Shown here one piece after another: positions 23,057-36,435 of a stretch of 64,000 nt of DNA. Position 1 is the stretch's first letter, and each line of letters begins with the position of its first letter. The DNA comes from Quercus robur (Eukaryota > Streptophyta > Magnoliopsida > Fagales > Fagaceae). The stretch covers positions 41,872,277 through 41,936,276 of the forward strand of contig NC_065543.1 in the NCBI RefSeq assembly GCF_932294415.1, read 5' to 3'. The notes under the pieces are model-generated. The model did not search any database and had not been told where the DNA came from. It saw only the letters and a program-made list of their open reading frames with translations. The position numbers were made by a program, and so were the translations under genes.

Positions 23057-24204
23057 TTTTAAGGCTGTCTAAGAGCTTGGATGAGGAGACATGTTACCCT
23101 TATATATTTAATTATCAAATCTTAGTTTGCGTGGTGTTGTGAAGATTAGAGAAGGAAGGGTAAAACAGGAGCTTATGTGGTGAATTTTAAGGTTAAACGA
23201 TGATCTAGGGTTGACAAAAGAATTGGGAACAAAGGGGATTGGTTGGAACCAAACTTATACTATATTGAAATCCCTAGGGGTCAGGGTCTAACTTTGGTCA
23301 TGGCTTTATGACAGAAAATTTAGCATTTTACTATATTGTTCTTGAATCATGAGAAAGTATCTCATGTTATGTTGTGTTTGTTAGGGAGATAAAAACCTTG
23401 GGGAGCTTCCTTGAATAATTAATATAACATATAAGGCTTAAGCCCAATGGGTATGTGCTCAATTATGTTATATTAACTACTCATTCTTCTCATCATTATT
23501 CAATGTGGGACTTCACTCACATGTGTAAACCAACAGTGTTGGTGTACGCATTGATATCCTTTTGAACTCATCCGGTCATCCTTAGGTTCTAACTAGTAAG
23601 TTAGAGTGCATGAGTGTTGGGAACATACTGTGCTGCTTAAGGTAAGTAAAGTTTATTAACTCGGGATTTTTCTAAAGATATACAAGTCTTTTCAAAAAAA
23701 TTTATTTTGTAAGGAAAATAAGTGTTACATGAATTTGAATACTTTACTAAGTATCTTTTTATGACGCAAGATTTAGGAATTATTTACAAATAGTTCTTAT
23801 GGGACGAGCTAGAACTTATAGTATGGGTACATTGAGGTATATATGCGCATGTTTCTAGAAACTTGTTGTTCAATCTGCTTATGAATTAGTATGAGGAATT
23901 TATTGTTCATTTTACCCACGATACTTTGAGAAATTATCATGATAGGTGATGTTATATTGAGATGTATGCCTTTTGAGAAGTAACTATTTAATTAATCATG
24001 ATGTTTTACATGTAATTTGATGTTTATATTATTTTGTAGTGGTTGGAAGGTATCATGATTTTAAAGTATATATTTTGCAAAGATAGTACTGGAATACTTT
24101 TAGAATGATTAATCTTGAAACACATTTTACTATGAGAACATTGAGAGAATGATTTTAACACCCTAAGGCTAGTTGTGATTAGTGGCATGGTACTGTAGGA
24201 CTGT

Positions 24205-24400
24205 AGGTAAGTCCTAAAGAGGGGACAACCCCAAAGAAGGATGGTGCACTTTTTGTAGCTCCAAAGACGGAGCATTTTTAGTGATAGTTCCAAAGAAAGA
24301 ATTTTTGTTGGTCATAGGTTTCAAAGAGAGAGCCCAAAAAGTCATAGGTTCCAAAACGGGGGCTGCTCTAAAGAGGGGGTCCTAGTTCCAAAGAGAGGAC
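24205..24400 (+). repeat. Degenerate CCAAAGA-RRGGA repeats
   Basis: Eight spaced copies of a motif such as TTCCAAAGAGAGGA occur near 24210, 24232, 24260, 24289, 24326, 24350, 24366 and 24388, with spacings of 15-40 bp. No coding frame explains them. Confidence 0.7.
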
Positions 24401-26228
24401 TGCATAACCTTGTCAACAGGGCAAAAGTGTTGACCATAAGTGGTGAAGCCTAGGGTTATGGTTTGTGTATATAAACTTAGATAATTTTGATGTAATTGCC
24501 CACTGTGAACTTTATTCTAAAGCATCTTGCTCTCTTTTATGCTACTAGCTGTGCTAACTGCTAAGTTATGTTTCCTTCTTATTGACGTTAAGTTACATGA
24601 TTTCCAAACTATGTTGCATCTTTCTTATAACATTTTTGGTTTATGTGAAATCTTATACTTCGGAATTATACTGTTGTGAATCACTTAAACTATTAATTTG
24701 AACTACCTTTGATAGATATATAATCACAAAATTAAGTGTTTTAAAAATAAAAAATAAAAATTTAACTAGCTCTTTTCCACACTCAAGTTTGTAAGTCCTA
24801 TTTACTGAGTTAGCTTAATCCCCCCTCCCCTCCTTTTTCCCTAATTTTTTCTTTTTATCCAAATACTTGAGATACCATTGATTAGATGTTCTTGGGTATT
24901 GGTGAATTGGACCTTGTTCTCTTTGGAGATTTTCTTTTTATTTGTCAAATGTTATCATTGTGGAGATAATTTTGTGGACATAGTTTATCTTTGAGATTGA
25001 TCATGTTTGAATATTGATGTTATAAAAAGTTCATGAGAAATTTTGACTCTATGGGAATAGTTTTGTTGATGTGGAGTCTGTGTTATGTTGTTCAGAGATT
25101 TTGATATCTAGATTGGAAAGATATTTGGTTATTTTGAATTAGAACTCTCACAGTCATTACAGAAGATCTCAAATAAAACAGAGAGATGTGTACATGTTAG
25201 ATAACTTAATATCTCATGTCCCTAGAGTCATGACCTGGTTTGGGGCATGACATATCACTAAAATTATATGTGGATGCTTATTTGAGTCACCATATAGTGG
25301 GTTGGAGGAACTTTCCTCTAAATTGGAGGGGAAAAGTTTGTACATCCATATATATGTATGTATGTATGTATTTTATACATACATATAGATTTATATATAC
25401 ATCTATATATACATCTATGTGCATGTTATTATGTTAGTGATCATAGGGTAAATGGGTGGTCTGGTGGGTAATGGGCCTTTATTATTTAATTAAATGGATA
25501 CATGTATATCTGACCCATTTATGGCCTAATCCAAAGCCCGCACGATAACTAATTTGCCACCCCTAATAGTCGCTGGAATCGTTTGAGGGTCTTTTAGAAT
25601 GAAATTTTGTGTGCTTGTAAAAAAAGGTTTGTGCTAATTAGTCATTCTAGAAAGATTAACTTACTAGTCATTCTAGGAAGATTAACTGATGTTAATTTTT
25701 TAAATCTAGTTATATAGTGTATGAGAGAGCAAGGGAGTCGAGATCGTGAACAATAGATTACCTCATTCACTATGGTTTGATTGAAAAAAATTTTATCCAT
25801 TAAAAAATTAATAATAATGTTCCTCACTTTCCAGTGTTTGTAAATTGGTGAACTTAATTGTCATTGCCCTTGTAATTTCTTTTTTACTTTGTTGTGTTGG
25901 TTAATTGGTGGACTTGATTATCACTGTCCTTGTAATTTCTTTTACTTTGTTGTGTTTGTAAATTATTCAACTAGTAAATTCTTGTTTGTCATTAAGATAT
26001 GCAAAATATAGCTTATGCAATGCAGTTGATGTTAGGTGAGCATGATATTCAGGCTTGGTGTTTATGGTTTTCATTGACTATATTATTGCGTAGAAGTCAT
26101 TCTTTCATATGATGAAACATATTAATAGCCATTGTAGCATCTATCTTTTGTTTAATACCCACATATTTTGATTGCCTTTCCAAGAAATGGAAGGACATGC
26201 TTTCTCTTCTGCGCTAGTTGATATTATT

Positions 26229-26242
26229 TTTTTTCTTTACAG
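26229..26242 (+). other. Candidate splice acceptor in the bL12m 5'UTR
   Basis: A T-rich tract followed by CTTTACAG at 26242 lies 155 bp before the bL12m ATG. It fits a leader intron, but I could not locate the upstream exon. Confidence 0.4.
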
Positions 26243-26397
26243 CCAAGAGTTCTCAGCAGACTCCATGCAGTTTGAATTGTCATAAAGGAAAGGGTTTCAT
26301 TTGCATCCAACGTTGCAACTACTTGGTTAAAGTATATAACTTCTTTTTAAATATATGTATTACATGTGCCGTCTTTTGCACTGAGTATTCAAAAGCC

Positions 26398-26979
26398 ATG
26401 AAGCTTATCACGCTTGCTAGATTCACTCGTGTCCGTCCCACTCTCCCTGAAATAACTGGTCCTTTGCAGTTTCGTTGCTTCCAGCCTGATTTTGTTCCTA
26501 GAGATCCTAATGCCAAGCCGAAAAGGTACAAATATCCACCATTCTATGATCCATATGGTCCAAGACCCCCACCATCTGATAAAATCATTAATCTTGCTGA
26601 ACGAATTGCGGCATTACCCACTGAAGAACGCAGACAAATTGGTCCTACTCTCACTGACAGGCTTAGGCATCCAAAGCTGCAGCCAATTTCTGTAGAAGGT
26701 ATCGATCTGGGCCCACAGGGAGGGGCTGCTGGATCTACAAAGGCTGAGGAGAAGAAGGCAGAGAAAACGGCATTTGATGTGAAATTGGAGAAGTTTGATG
26801 CAGCTGCGAAAATCAAGGTGATCAAAGAAGTAAGAGCCTTTACTAGTCTTGGATTGAAAGAGGCTAAAGAACTGGTTGAGAAGGTTCCTGTTTTGGTTAA
26901 ACAAGGGGTCACTAAGGAGGAGGCAAATGAAATAATAGAGAAAATAAAGGCTGCTGGAGGAGTTGCGATTATGGAATAA
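26398..26979 (+). CDS. Mitochondrial 50S ribosomal protein bL12m (L7/L12)
   Basis: 193-residue single-exon protein. Residues 1-30 are basic, acid-poor and resemble a mitochondrial presequence. Residues 62-90 ([20 protein letters not shown]) match the L12 N-terminal dimerisation helices, 95-120 form the Gly/Ala/Lys hinge, and 122-193 the C-terminal factor-binding domain ([12 protein letters not shown] ... [13 protein letters not shown] ... [15 protein letters not shown]). L12 forms the flexible ribosomal stalk that recruits translation factors. The start is the ATG just before [13 protein letters not shown]; the frame stays open 60 codons upstream, but that part has no family features and overlaps the likely leader intron. 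Mitochondrial rather than plastid targeting is inferred from the long [20 protein letters not shown] insert typical of the plant mitochondrial type. Confidence 0.92.
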   Translation: MKLITLARFTRVRPTLPEITGPLQFRCFQPDFVPRDPNAKPKRYKYPPFYDPYGPRPPPSDKIINLAERIAALPTEERRQIGPTLTDRLRHPKLQPISVEGIDLGPQGGAAGSTKAEEKKAEKTAFDVKLEKFDAAAKIKVIKEVRAFTSLGLKEAKELVEKVPVLVKQGVTKEEANEIIEKIKAAGGVAIME

Positions 26980-27740
26980 GACTCCCAGTTTGCTTGATTC
27001 TTCTTTAATGGGCTTTACGATTTTGCAGTGTATCCATTGTTCAAACATATGAATTTTGTAATGTGGATGGATAGTCATCACAGGAGATATTGAAGAGCAG
27101 TTAGAGTTGAACTTATTATGCTCATGCTTGATTTGAATCGAGTTTATAGTTGATATTGCAAGATTAGTTACTTATGTTGAATATTGTTACATGTTTCAAA
27201 TGTTACTGCCTGATTGAACCATGGGTACTATACTGTAAAACATAAATCATATACTGTAGTACTATACTAAGGTTGAGGGAATTTATGGACAATCTCAATG
27301 TTTTGTTAATTGTGATAATTTTAATTGGCTTTATTAACGCATGCTCTTAGGACATATGTTACTTTTTGACAACTTTTTCATTAAAGGTTTTTTAAAATGA
27401 ATAATTAATATTACCTTCATTTTTTTTTTTAACATTAATACTACCTTTAGAGTATACATTAATTATCCATTTAATTTTGTTACGGTTAATAATATGAGCT
27501 GAACCTAACCTAAGCTTGAAAGAGTTATAAGATCCAACACAACAATTCCATTCCGAAATTTAAGATTTATATGGGCTTGAGTGCAAATCCGTACCCATTA
27601 ACCCAGCCCTTTCAATACAAAAAGAGGCTGCAGAGAGAACCCATATGTCATATTGATATGGGGATTGTCTTGTGTGAGCCCCACATTTAGCATACAAATA
27701 TTGTCCAACCCATTTCATTCACACGACGACGAGTCAAAAC
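26925..27740 (+). repeat. Segmental duplication, copy 1 (bL12m 3' end and downstream)
   Basis: From the last codons of bL12m through its 3'UTR and up to GTCCAACCCATT..ACGACGA, this stretch recurs in the same direction and order at 36769-37665. Shared blocks include TGTATCCATTGTTCAAACAT, GATGGATAGTCATCACA and CAGCCCTTTCAATACAAAA, with indels between them. Confidence 0.85.
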
Positions 27741-28914
27741 AAAAACTTAAAAAAAAAAGGCACTCACCTTCAGTCGGCTCGGCATCAGTTAAGTTAAAAG
27801 GTACTTTGAACTTTCTTATTATGTACGACAAAATTTGATATGGACTGCTTACTTTTGATTTATAGGTATGTAGCCTAGACTTGGTTTTGATTAAGGTTTA
27901 AAATTTTTAATTGGTTTGAGTGAGAGAGAGAGAGAGAGAGAGTTAGAAAGATGAGAAAAAGATTGGAGGATGATTCTGAAAAAGGTTGCCTGCCATGTGT
28001 TTGATGAAATTTCTCTTAGACAATAGGTGGTACATAAATAATCCTTTGATTGATTCAATTCTTTCTTTTTCCCATATTGATATAAAATATTTGGCATTTT
28101 GTCGGATTCACAAGAGTTGTCATCGATTTCTTGGCTTGGTTGGTTTTACTGGTTTGTTTGTTGTTCAATTCTAAGATTTCCAACATAATCAAACAAAGCA
28201 ATATGTGGCACTGGTATGAAACTAGGAAATATTGGCACACCTTTGGGGTTTGTAATTTGGAACACCGGATTACAAACCATGCTGCAGAATGCGATTTTGG
28301 GTGTAGGTCCATTCCTTGAAGACAGTGCGTGGGGTTGTCTTGATCTTAATTCATTGTGAAGGTCAGAACCTTAAGTTCATGAATTCCGCTTCATAATTTG
28401 CCAAAAACAAAATCTGTTTTGTAACATTGCCCTGGAACTCATTCAAGACTGATTATAATTTATAATGCAGTTTCCCTTCATACTGATGATCCATTATCAA
28501 TCACATGACCATATATAAAAGGCTATGGAACTTGATGAATTGATAATGAATGCGTCTTTCTAATTGTTTTTATGATAAGATTTTGATGCCATTTTTCGAT
28601 ATTTGGCTGTGTTATGATTGGACAAGTCGTTCTAATAGTTGGTGCATGTTAACAATTAATTGATTGGCTTTCTACAACATGTGAGAGTTAGTCATGGTAT
28701 TATTAGAAGGGAAAAAAGAAATTTGAAAGTGTGGGTTATACATGAAATCAAATAAAATACAATAAATCTGTCTTTCCCACTGCCTCCTGCATCAACTTCT
28801 CAGAGTAATAGTCTAATTGTTTTTATTCCGTTTCTTTCGTCTTCTTCCATATCACAACATTGGAATTGAAAACCTAAACTCAATACCTGCATAAAGCTCA
28901 AATTCTCAACAAAA
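27741..28914. promoter_or_regulatory. Intergenic / upstream region of MFDR
   Basis: Contains an (AG)n run at about 27919-27940 and no supported gene. The MFDR promoter must lie here, but I can point to no specific element. Confidence 0.4.
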
Positions 28915-31667
28915 ATGGCAATCTTCCAAGCGAGGACCTGGCTTTCCAGAAGTTTTTCAACTCTCTCTTCCCATCCGTTGCGCGTTTGTGTCGTTGGAAG
29001 TGGACCCGCTGGATTCTACACTGCTGAAAAGGTAAATCTCTCTCTCTCTCTCTCACAAAATATATGCTTGTATGTATGTAGGTTTGGTTGCTAAGAAAGT
29101 AAAGGAATGCATAATTAATTACGAGCTTCTTTATTTTTCTGTGTTTGAATTGCGTGTGAATAGATGCTGAAGGCACATCAAGAAGCGGAAGTTGATATCA
29201 TCGATAGATTGCCAACGCCATTTGGACTAGTACGGTCCGGTGTAGCACCTGATCATCCTGAAACAAAGGTGAAAGTATTTCAATTTTTGCTTCTTCACGA
29301 TTTTGTAGTAATTATAATTAGATAAAATATCATGTGGATTATTTATTGAATTCTCAATGAATGCACAAGTAAGGTTACATTAATACTCTATTAAATGATA
29401 TTTTTTTTTCAACTTATCATTTTTTTTTTAATTAATATTTTTCAAAAACTATTGTCAAATTGTGCATAAATATTAAGACAATTTGAAAAGCACACAAAAC
29501 AACAATCAATTTGTACCTGCAAACTAATTAATTATTTGACAGGTGTATTTTTTTCTTTTTGAAAATTTTGCATCACAGCTCATAATTGATTATTTATTAT
29601 TACTCCTTAACTTGTACAAATAGGACACTCGTAACAAGACCCTTCTCAATATAGTCATGTGGGTCACAATCTGTATGTCTTGGAGATGATTCCAAGTTCT
29701 ATTGAGGTGTTTAGTCAAATTATTCTAAAGTTTGTTATTAAATACTTGTTTTAATTGAGCTTAGTTTACCAGAAAACTTGCAACAGATTGTCATCAACCA
29801 GTTTTCTCGGGTTGCACGCCACAACCGGTGCTCATTTTTTGGAAATGTGACCCTTGGGTCTTCAGTTTCCCTTTTGGAGCTTCGTGAGTTGTACCATGTG
29901 GTGAGAATGCTAGCTCTACGCTGCTTTACTGTGCAGGAAACTTTTTTAATTATTTATCTTTTTTGTGGTAAATATGGTTCTGAATGTTAAATTTGTTTGA
30001 CTAACAGTTTAACAATTTGATCAGGTTGTTCTTGCCTACGGTGCTGAAAGTGACAGAGAGCTTGGTATTCCAGGAGAAGTATGTTTAATAAGAACTAGAG
30101 TATGCTTGGTTTTTGTTTCTTTAGTCTGTCAGTGCTCAGTAGGATAGCTATCCTTGAAAATATCTTATGTAGAATCTTGGGTTTGGATGAAACATGGAAG
30201 ATTGGAGTTTGCTTACTGTTTTTTATGTAATAAACTTTTTCTAGGATCTGGTTGGCATTCATTCAGCCAGAGAATTTGTTTGGTGGTATAATGGGCACCC
30301 AGATTGCAAAAACCTAGATCTCGACTTGAAGGACACTGATACAGCTGTCATTCTTGGCCAGGTAAGTTCATGTTTTATTGATTGTAAGGGAGCAACGTAT
30401 TTATAGATCATTGTCCAAATATTCCTTTTTATAACACAATAAGTAATCACATTTAGGAAATGCATTGCAAAACTAATAGGTAGTGCATGGTCCCAGTTAA
30501 GAAGCCCAACTTAGGGACAAGGAGGAATTAGTTAGAGTGTGGTTACAAGTGACAACAACAACAATAGCAACCAAGCTTGAATCCCAAAATTTTTTGGGAC
30601 GAGAGTGTGGTTAAGTTGCAATAATGTCATTTTGATCTGTATTCTGTAATCGAACTGAAAGTATGATCCTAGATAGGCCAATGAGCTCTAGCTTAATTGG
30701 CACCTCCTCTTGTTGCAAGTGCTAGGTGGAGGGTTGAGGTTGTGGATTTAAGATTTATTGGGTGCGTTTAACTTAACAATAAAAAAGACCCTAAATGGAG
30801 TGAACTTGCTTATTTTGTTTAATATGACCTATACCAAATACTTTGGATTAATTTCTGTTTAGTTAAGTAGAGAAATGATATGTGAATTGGAAAACAGATA
30901 CGTAGAAACTGTGCTCTAAGATTGATGTGTGAGAGAACAATAAAACATGGATGGAAAAGCATATGACATGAACATGAGATTCCAAAAGTATGAGGTTGTA
31001 AATTAAAGATATTTGTTGAAAAAAAAAAAAAATTTCTCTTGACTTTCAGGGTAATGTAGCTCTTGACGTAGCACGTATCCTTTTACGACCAGCAACAGAA
31101 TTAGCAACAACTGATATTGCAAGTCATGCTTTGGCTGCTTTAGAGGAGAGCTCTATCAGGTCTTTCTTGTCTTGCCATTATATAGCTCGATAAACTTATG
31201 ACTTGTGTTGTGTTTTTAAGTTAACAAATAATGCAGGAAGGTGTATTTGGTTGGAAGACGTGGACCAGTCCAAGCAGCTTGTACTGCTAAAGAGCTCCGT
31301 GAAGTTCTTGGTAATTCTTGAATTTACTTGTTTTGGCACAATGTTAACTTATATTCATTTCCCTTTTCTATATTACAGTGCATTTATTTTTTGGTGTAAC
31401 ACTGAGATAAATTATCTCATGGAGAGTATATTCTTGCCAAAAGTTAAAAACTAAAAGAAAACCATATGCAGTACATCTGAGTTTTTGACAGGCTTTGTCA
31501 GCTGCTTTAAATCAGAAGTTCTGAAGTTTTATATACTACTAGTTTTTTATCATTCATAGATAGTGACCTGATCAGTTTAAATCAAGTTCCACTGTTCAGT
31601 TTTTATCCACTCATTGTCCTCTAAGTAAGGACTAGAGAACAACAGATTGATTTAAATCTATCTTTTC

Positions 31668-31704
<37 letters not shown>

Positions 31705-34700
31705 AAACATACCATGCTCATAATCATCCACAAATCATGTGCCCCATTTAATGGGTATATGTATATAATATCTTTATTGAAGTTGCTAAGAGCCTTGTAA
31801 CTTAGTGGCATTGCCTGGTCTCCTTTATGAGGATAACTAGGGTTCAAAATCTCCCCTCTCCTATGCTAGAAGCTTTGAGGAATGTGAACGCTCTATGTTA
31901 GAGATTAAGTCTTTGTTTTTACACACTCTCCTTGACTGGAGTGTGGTCTTTTGTCATTTTTCTTGTTCTTCTCTTCCTGTTTTACTTGATCGTTGTAATC
32001 TTGGTTTTTGATTTATGCCCCCATAGTACATTCCCAATGTACTTGGGTTGGCTGTTTTTTGTTTTTTAATAAAATTTTCGTTACTTATCAGAAAATCTCC
32101 CCTCTCCCACGTAAATAATATTTTGATTAAAGTCTTACCTTGTTCAATTTAGTATAACTGTTTGTGCAGTGTGTAAATTTTCGAGTGTTCAGCATTTTGT
32201 TGCATCTAAAAATTATATGACTTCATCATACAATGAGTAACAATTGCTTCTGATTATTTGCAATTGATGTTGTAATAGGAAGTGCTCCTTTAAAATGTGA
32301 AGTTAATAGAATAATTGGCATCTTATTGCAGGTATTAAAGATCTTTGTATTCATTTACAGGAGGCTGATCTTCTTAAAACCCCAAAAGATGAGGTATATC
32401 TCTACTTTCAGTTATTTCTTTGTGCTATTCACAAAATTGAATAGGGTATATTTGTTACAAAAAGAATAAATAAATAATAGCATGACAACAATAGCAACCA
32501 TAATAATAATAATGGTGTTTATGATGTTAAAGTCCTTTTTACTACCATTGACAATATTAAATGCCCTTGTTTTAGCGACTCTTATTTATTATTTTGTTTT
32601 ATTTTTTTTCATTTCATTTTTAATACTTGGTCCTTTCTATTGTTTTTATATATATCTTGTGATGCTGCCATTTGGCAAAGGAAGAGATAAAGAATAATCG
32701 AATTCAGAGGAGGGTTTATGAGTTGCTCTCTAAGGCAGCCACCACAGGGCCTTCCCATCCAAGATCTGGTCAACGTGAACTCCACTTTGTTTTCTTCCGG
32801 AAACCAGATAGGTTTCTAGAGTCGGATGAAAGAAGAGGTCATGTTTCTGGTGTGCACTTTGAGAAGACAGTTCTTAAAGGTAGTAAGCCTTCTTGTGTCC
32901 TACAACGTATTGTGGCTGCAATAATTGTGTCTATTCGACACATTGAACAAACTTTTGTAGATTCATCATCATTAAATCAACTGGTTATGTTCCATTCTTC
33001 AGAATTACAAGATGACTTGTGAAAATGTCATGGAAAATAGGATCCTTTCCAAAACTACACAATCATTATGTGTCTATGGTTTGCCCAAGTGTGCATAATT
33101 ACATGGAATTTATTCAATATTATTTGTAGATGTTGGTGATGGAAAACGTGTTGCAGTTGGTACTGGACAATTTGAAGACCTTGAATGCGGGTAATTTCTG
33201 CTAGAAGCTTTGAATCTTCATATAGTTCACATAATAAGCTATTAATAATTCTACTAATACTCTCTTGAGGTTTAATTGTAAATATTACAACTTTTTTTAA
33301 TAAAAATATATATAATTCCAGATCATGCTGTGCCATGTCATGGTTAGAAAGGCAAACCATATAAATTACTAGAAGATGAATGAATTCCTTTATTCTTGGT
33401 GATGATGAGTGAAACCAACATAAAGAATAAACAAACTAAACTGTGCCTACTATATCTTCTGACCAAGTCATTGAAATGAGGTACTAACTCTATGGCAATG
33501 TGCCCTCTCTTTATGTAGGATGGTGCTAAAGAGCATTGGTTACAAATCAGTTCCAGTTGATGGTTTACCCTTTGATCATCAGAAAGGTAAAACAAAAGGA
33601 TGGATGCACCAAGTTGGTCTTCTCATTCTTCTCTATTCTCATTGCTTGCAATTTGTATTTGCTTTAGGAAAACTACGTAAATTTTTGAGAATTTACATGA
33701 ATTCCCAGATCTGTGAGATGCAAAAATAGAAAGAAAAATAACACACACACACAAAAGCAACCACACAACACAAGAAATTACATGATTCCACAATTTTCCT
33801 ACGTCCATGGAGTGTAATGATTTTACTATTTTCGGGGAAATTAAACAAAAAGTGTGGCAATATAGTTTTCTCTCTTAAACAACATGACCATTATCAACAC
33901 TAATCTAAAACAACGGTATTTATATCCCACACAACAGATTCACAATGGGCTAAAAAAGCGGCCAAAAAGCCAAAGTGTTCATGGACTGAGTCTCAGAAAA
34001 CCCTCATTAAAAGCCATAACACTTTTATATTGGGTTGGGTCATAATTCAGATCAAGCACAAACTAGGCTCCACTTAGCCCAATCATAAATGTCATTATAT
34101 TAAGAGCAGTGTTCTCCAAATTCGCTCTTAATTTTTTTCCCAAAATATGCTTGATAAAAAATTTAATTAAAACATGTATGTAAAGTCTTAGGGGGAGACT
34201 ATCTTTTATCTCAAAAAAAATAAATAAATAAATAAATTTGCCAATTGAACGTGTGTGTGGCCAATCCAAACCCTTCCTTGGATCTTGTAAAATTAGGACT
34301 CAACATGGCAGGGATATGACAATTAATTAATTAATATATATCTTTAGGTCTTGGATTTGGCGTTTTACACAATGTTTTTCCATTTTTGATTTCTTACAAA
34401 CTGTTATTTCTCCTTCTTGATTTGTTTGAAACTGTTTCAAGTACAATTTGTTCACTATGGTGAACACGATGTACTTTTTCAATAAAGCTTTTATTACCTA
34501 TATATATGTGTGTGTATATATATATCTTTAGGTTTAGGTATATTTTGTATTAGCAGAGGTGGTTGGTGCTCTGGAATTATTAAAGGACCTTACAGGGTGG
34601 ATTTGTGAAAAATCATCAGAAATGGTTGGACTAAATTTGCTTCATATACACACTTTGAGGTGGATGATCACAAGTGTAAATAGCAATTGAATTTTCAGTT

Positions 34701-36381
34701 GCACGTTCCTTGAGTTATTCGGATTTGCTAGAGATACAAGGCCTTGATTTTGGATTATATGGAGTGGGTTAACGATCGGCAACATTGGAAGCCAGTGTTT
34801 ATCAGAGAGGCTCAATATTGGAAGAGAGAATCCTTGGCACATTTCTTTGATGATTAATATGCAGTAGGTCACCCCCACAGGAGGTGATAAGTTGGTGTGT
34901 GGCTTCCATCACCAACAAAAGGATTCCAAGTTAAAAAGGTTTTATAGAGAGAGCTCCAAGCAAGAAATGTAAGTTCCACCAATTTTCCCTAGAAATGTAT
35001 TTGGAAAACTAGAAACCCACCTAGAGTCGCATTCTTTATTTGGACTGTGGCTTTAGGGAAAATGTTTTTCGATAAGTAGATTTAGGGAAAATCTTGACAA
35101 CGGATAATTTACAAAAGAGGGGCATCCTCATTATTCTTTCTCATCATGGACTGGTGTTGTATGTGTAAGGCTAATGGAGAATCAATGAACCATCTCCTTT
35201 TACACTGTCCTATTGCTAGAGATTTGTGGGGATTATTTACTTTGCCTAGTTGGACTCAACTGGGAAATGCCAATTCTGTTCTTGCTATGCTGGAGATTGG
35301 AGGAGTGAGGTGCTGCTCCTATATGTCTCAGGTGGTGCATTTGGAAAGAGAGCAATCATTCGAATTTTTGAAGGAAATGAACTATCATTGCCAAATCTCA
35401 AGTTCCTATTTCTAAAGACTCTATGAGTGGTGTCTCACGTCCTTTACTTTCTTTATGAATTCTTTTTTTGGATTTCGTAGATACTTTACTTATTAGCCAA
35501 CAAGTTTTCATCCTGTATATATTTCTTTCTATGTTGCTTGACTTCTTTCCTTGTTTTAGTGTTGTATACTTCCTTTATACAAGCTTTGAGTTTTAATAAA
35601 ATTCTTTTACTTATCAAAATATATATCTTTAAGTATATTTTATTTAAGTTTTAAAATAAATAACAACTATCAAAATCTTTAAACACGTCTAAAATCAAAG
35701 GAATTTACCAAAAAAAAAAAAGGAGCTTTCCAACATGCATTTAGAAGTGTCTCTGGACACACCAGAGAAAGTGTCTGTGCCTCTTAGCTTGTAGGTCACC
35801 TGCTGCACAACTTCACAAATGAATTCATATGCTAATCCATGCAATGACTTTGTATTCAGGCGTGGTTCCCAACATCAGAGGTCGAGTTCTACATGATACT
35901 TCAGGAGATCCAACTCTGCTTGAGGAGGGATTGTATGTATGTGGATGGTTGAAAAGAGGACCAACTGGGATAATTGCTACAAACCTCTATTGTGCCGAGG
36001 AAACCGTAAGTGATCTATTGTGTTACATAGAATGAAAGTACAACTTTTTATTTACTTATAAAATAAAAAAAGTACAACCTTTTATGAGAATTTAAATTTT
36101 GTCTATCATATATCTTTTTAGAGGTCTGCTAATCTGTTCTATTGATATGGTAGGTTGTGAGTATATCTGAAGATCTTAATCTATTGACATCAAAAGCCAG
36201 CTTGCCCAAGCCAGGCAGAGAGGGTCTACTCCATTTATTAGATAACCGGAAAGTCAAATTCTTGCAGTTCAGTGCCTGGGAAAAGATAGACTCTACAGAA
36301 ACTAGGCTTGGGAGTCTTAAAAACAAACCAAGGGATAAATTAACTACGTGGGAGGAGCTAATCAAAGTTGCCAGGGAATAA
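28915..36381 (+). CDS. MFDR: NADPH:adrenodoxin oxidoreductase, mitochondrial (13 exons)
   Basis: Exons: 28915-29031, 29164-29268, 29787-29900, 30025-30078, 30245-30361, 31050-31159, 31237-31310, 32332-32393, 32681-32879, 33130-33190, 33519-33586, 35860-36005, 36154-36381. All have GT donors and AG acceptors, phases agree, and the sum is 1455 bases, 484 residues, the usual length for the plant enzyme. An N-terminal presequence-like stretch ([19 protein letters not shown]) precedes the FAD site VVGSGPAG (G28-G33). The NADPH site is [13 protein letters not shown] (about 166-178) with GRRGP at 212-216, and the C-terminal [14 protein letters not shown] (389-402) is the conserved FAD-closing segment. 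The enzyme passes electrons from NADPH to mitochondrial ferredoxin in the matrix, supporting biotin and Fe-S related synthesis. Introns 7 and 11 hold LINE remnants. Splice sites are my reading, without transcript support. Confidence 0.93.
31663..31705. repeat. (CT)n microsatellite in MFDR intron 7
   Basis: Two adjoining TCTC tracts, intronic. Confidence 0.85.
31846..32107 (+). mobile_element. Short 5'-truncated LINE/retroposon in MFDR intron 7
   Basis: AAAATCTCCCCTCTCC is found at 31846-31861 and 32092-32107, a perfect 16-bp target duplication around 230 bp. The insert ends TTTTTTAATAAAATTTTCGTTACTTATCAG, very like the tail of the LINE at 22330-23056 and the one at 34547-35618. Confidence 0.85.
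34517..35640 (+). mobile_element. LINE remnant in MFDR intron 11
   Basis: Similar direct repeats ATATATATCTTTA..GTATATTTT at 34517-34546 and 35619-35640 flank about 1.07 kb. Inside is a decayed zf-RVT domain with several stops: [16 protein letters not shown], then [25 protein letters not shown] (35152-35226), and a tail ending TTTTAATAAAATTCTTTTACTTATCA. It is in the same direction as the host gene and removed by splicing. Confidence 0.8.
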
Positions 36382-36435
36382 ATTAACACCCTTATCGTAG
36401 GAATTTTTTTTTCTTCTCTTGCTTGAATAGTACCT

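Larger units (their letters stand above)
23057..26242. other. Intergenic / upstream of bL12m, no gene seen
   Basis: AT-rich. Holds an iterated CCAAAGA-type motif at about 24205-24400, a TATG/TA-rich microsatellite at 25346-25425, a small duplication GTCATTCTAG(A/G)AAGATTAACT at 25641-25690, and a ~60-bp tandem duplication (TTGTAATTTCTTTT..TTTGTTGTGTT) at about 25840-25965. Confidence 0.55.

Noticed and set aside
23375-24700. A possible solo LTR beginning TGTTAGGGAGAT
   Set aside because: No matching CA end or target duplication could be located.
26544-27081. Minus-strand frames over bL12m
   Set aside because: Shadows of the plus-strand gene; no family features of their own.
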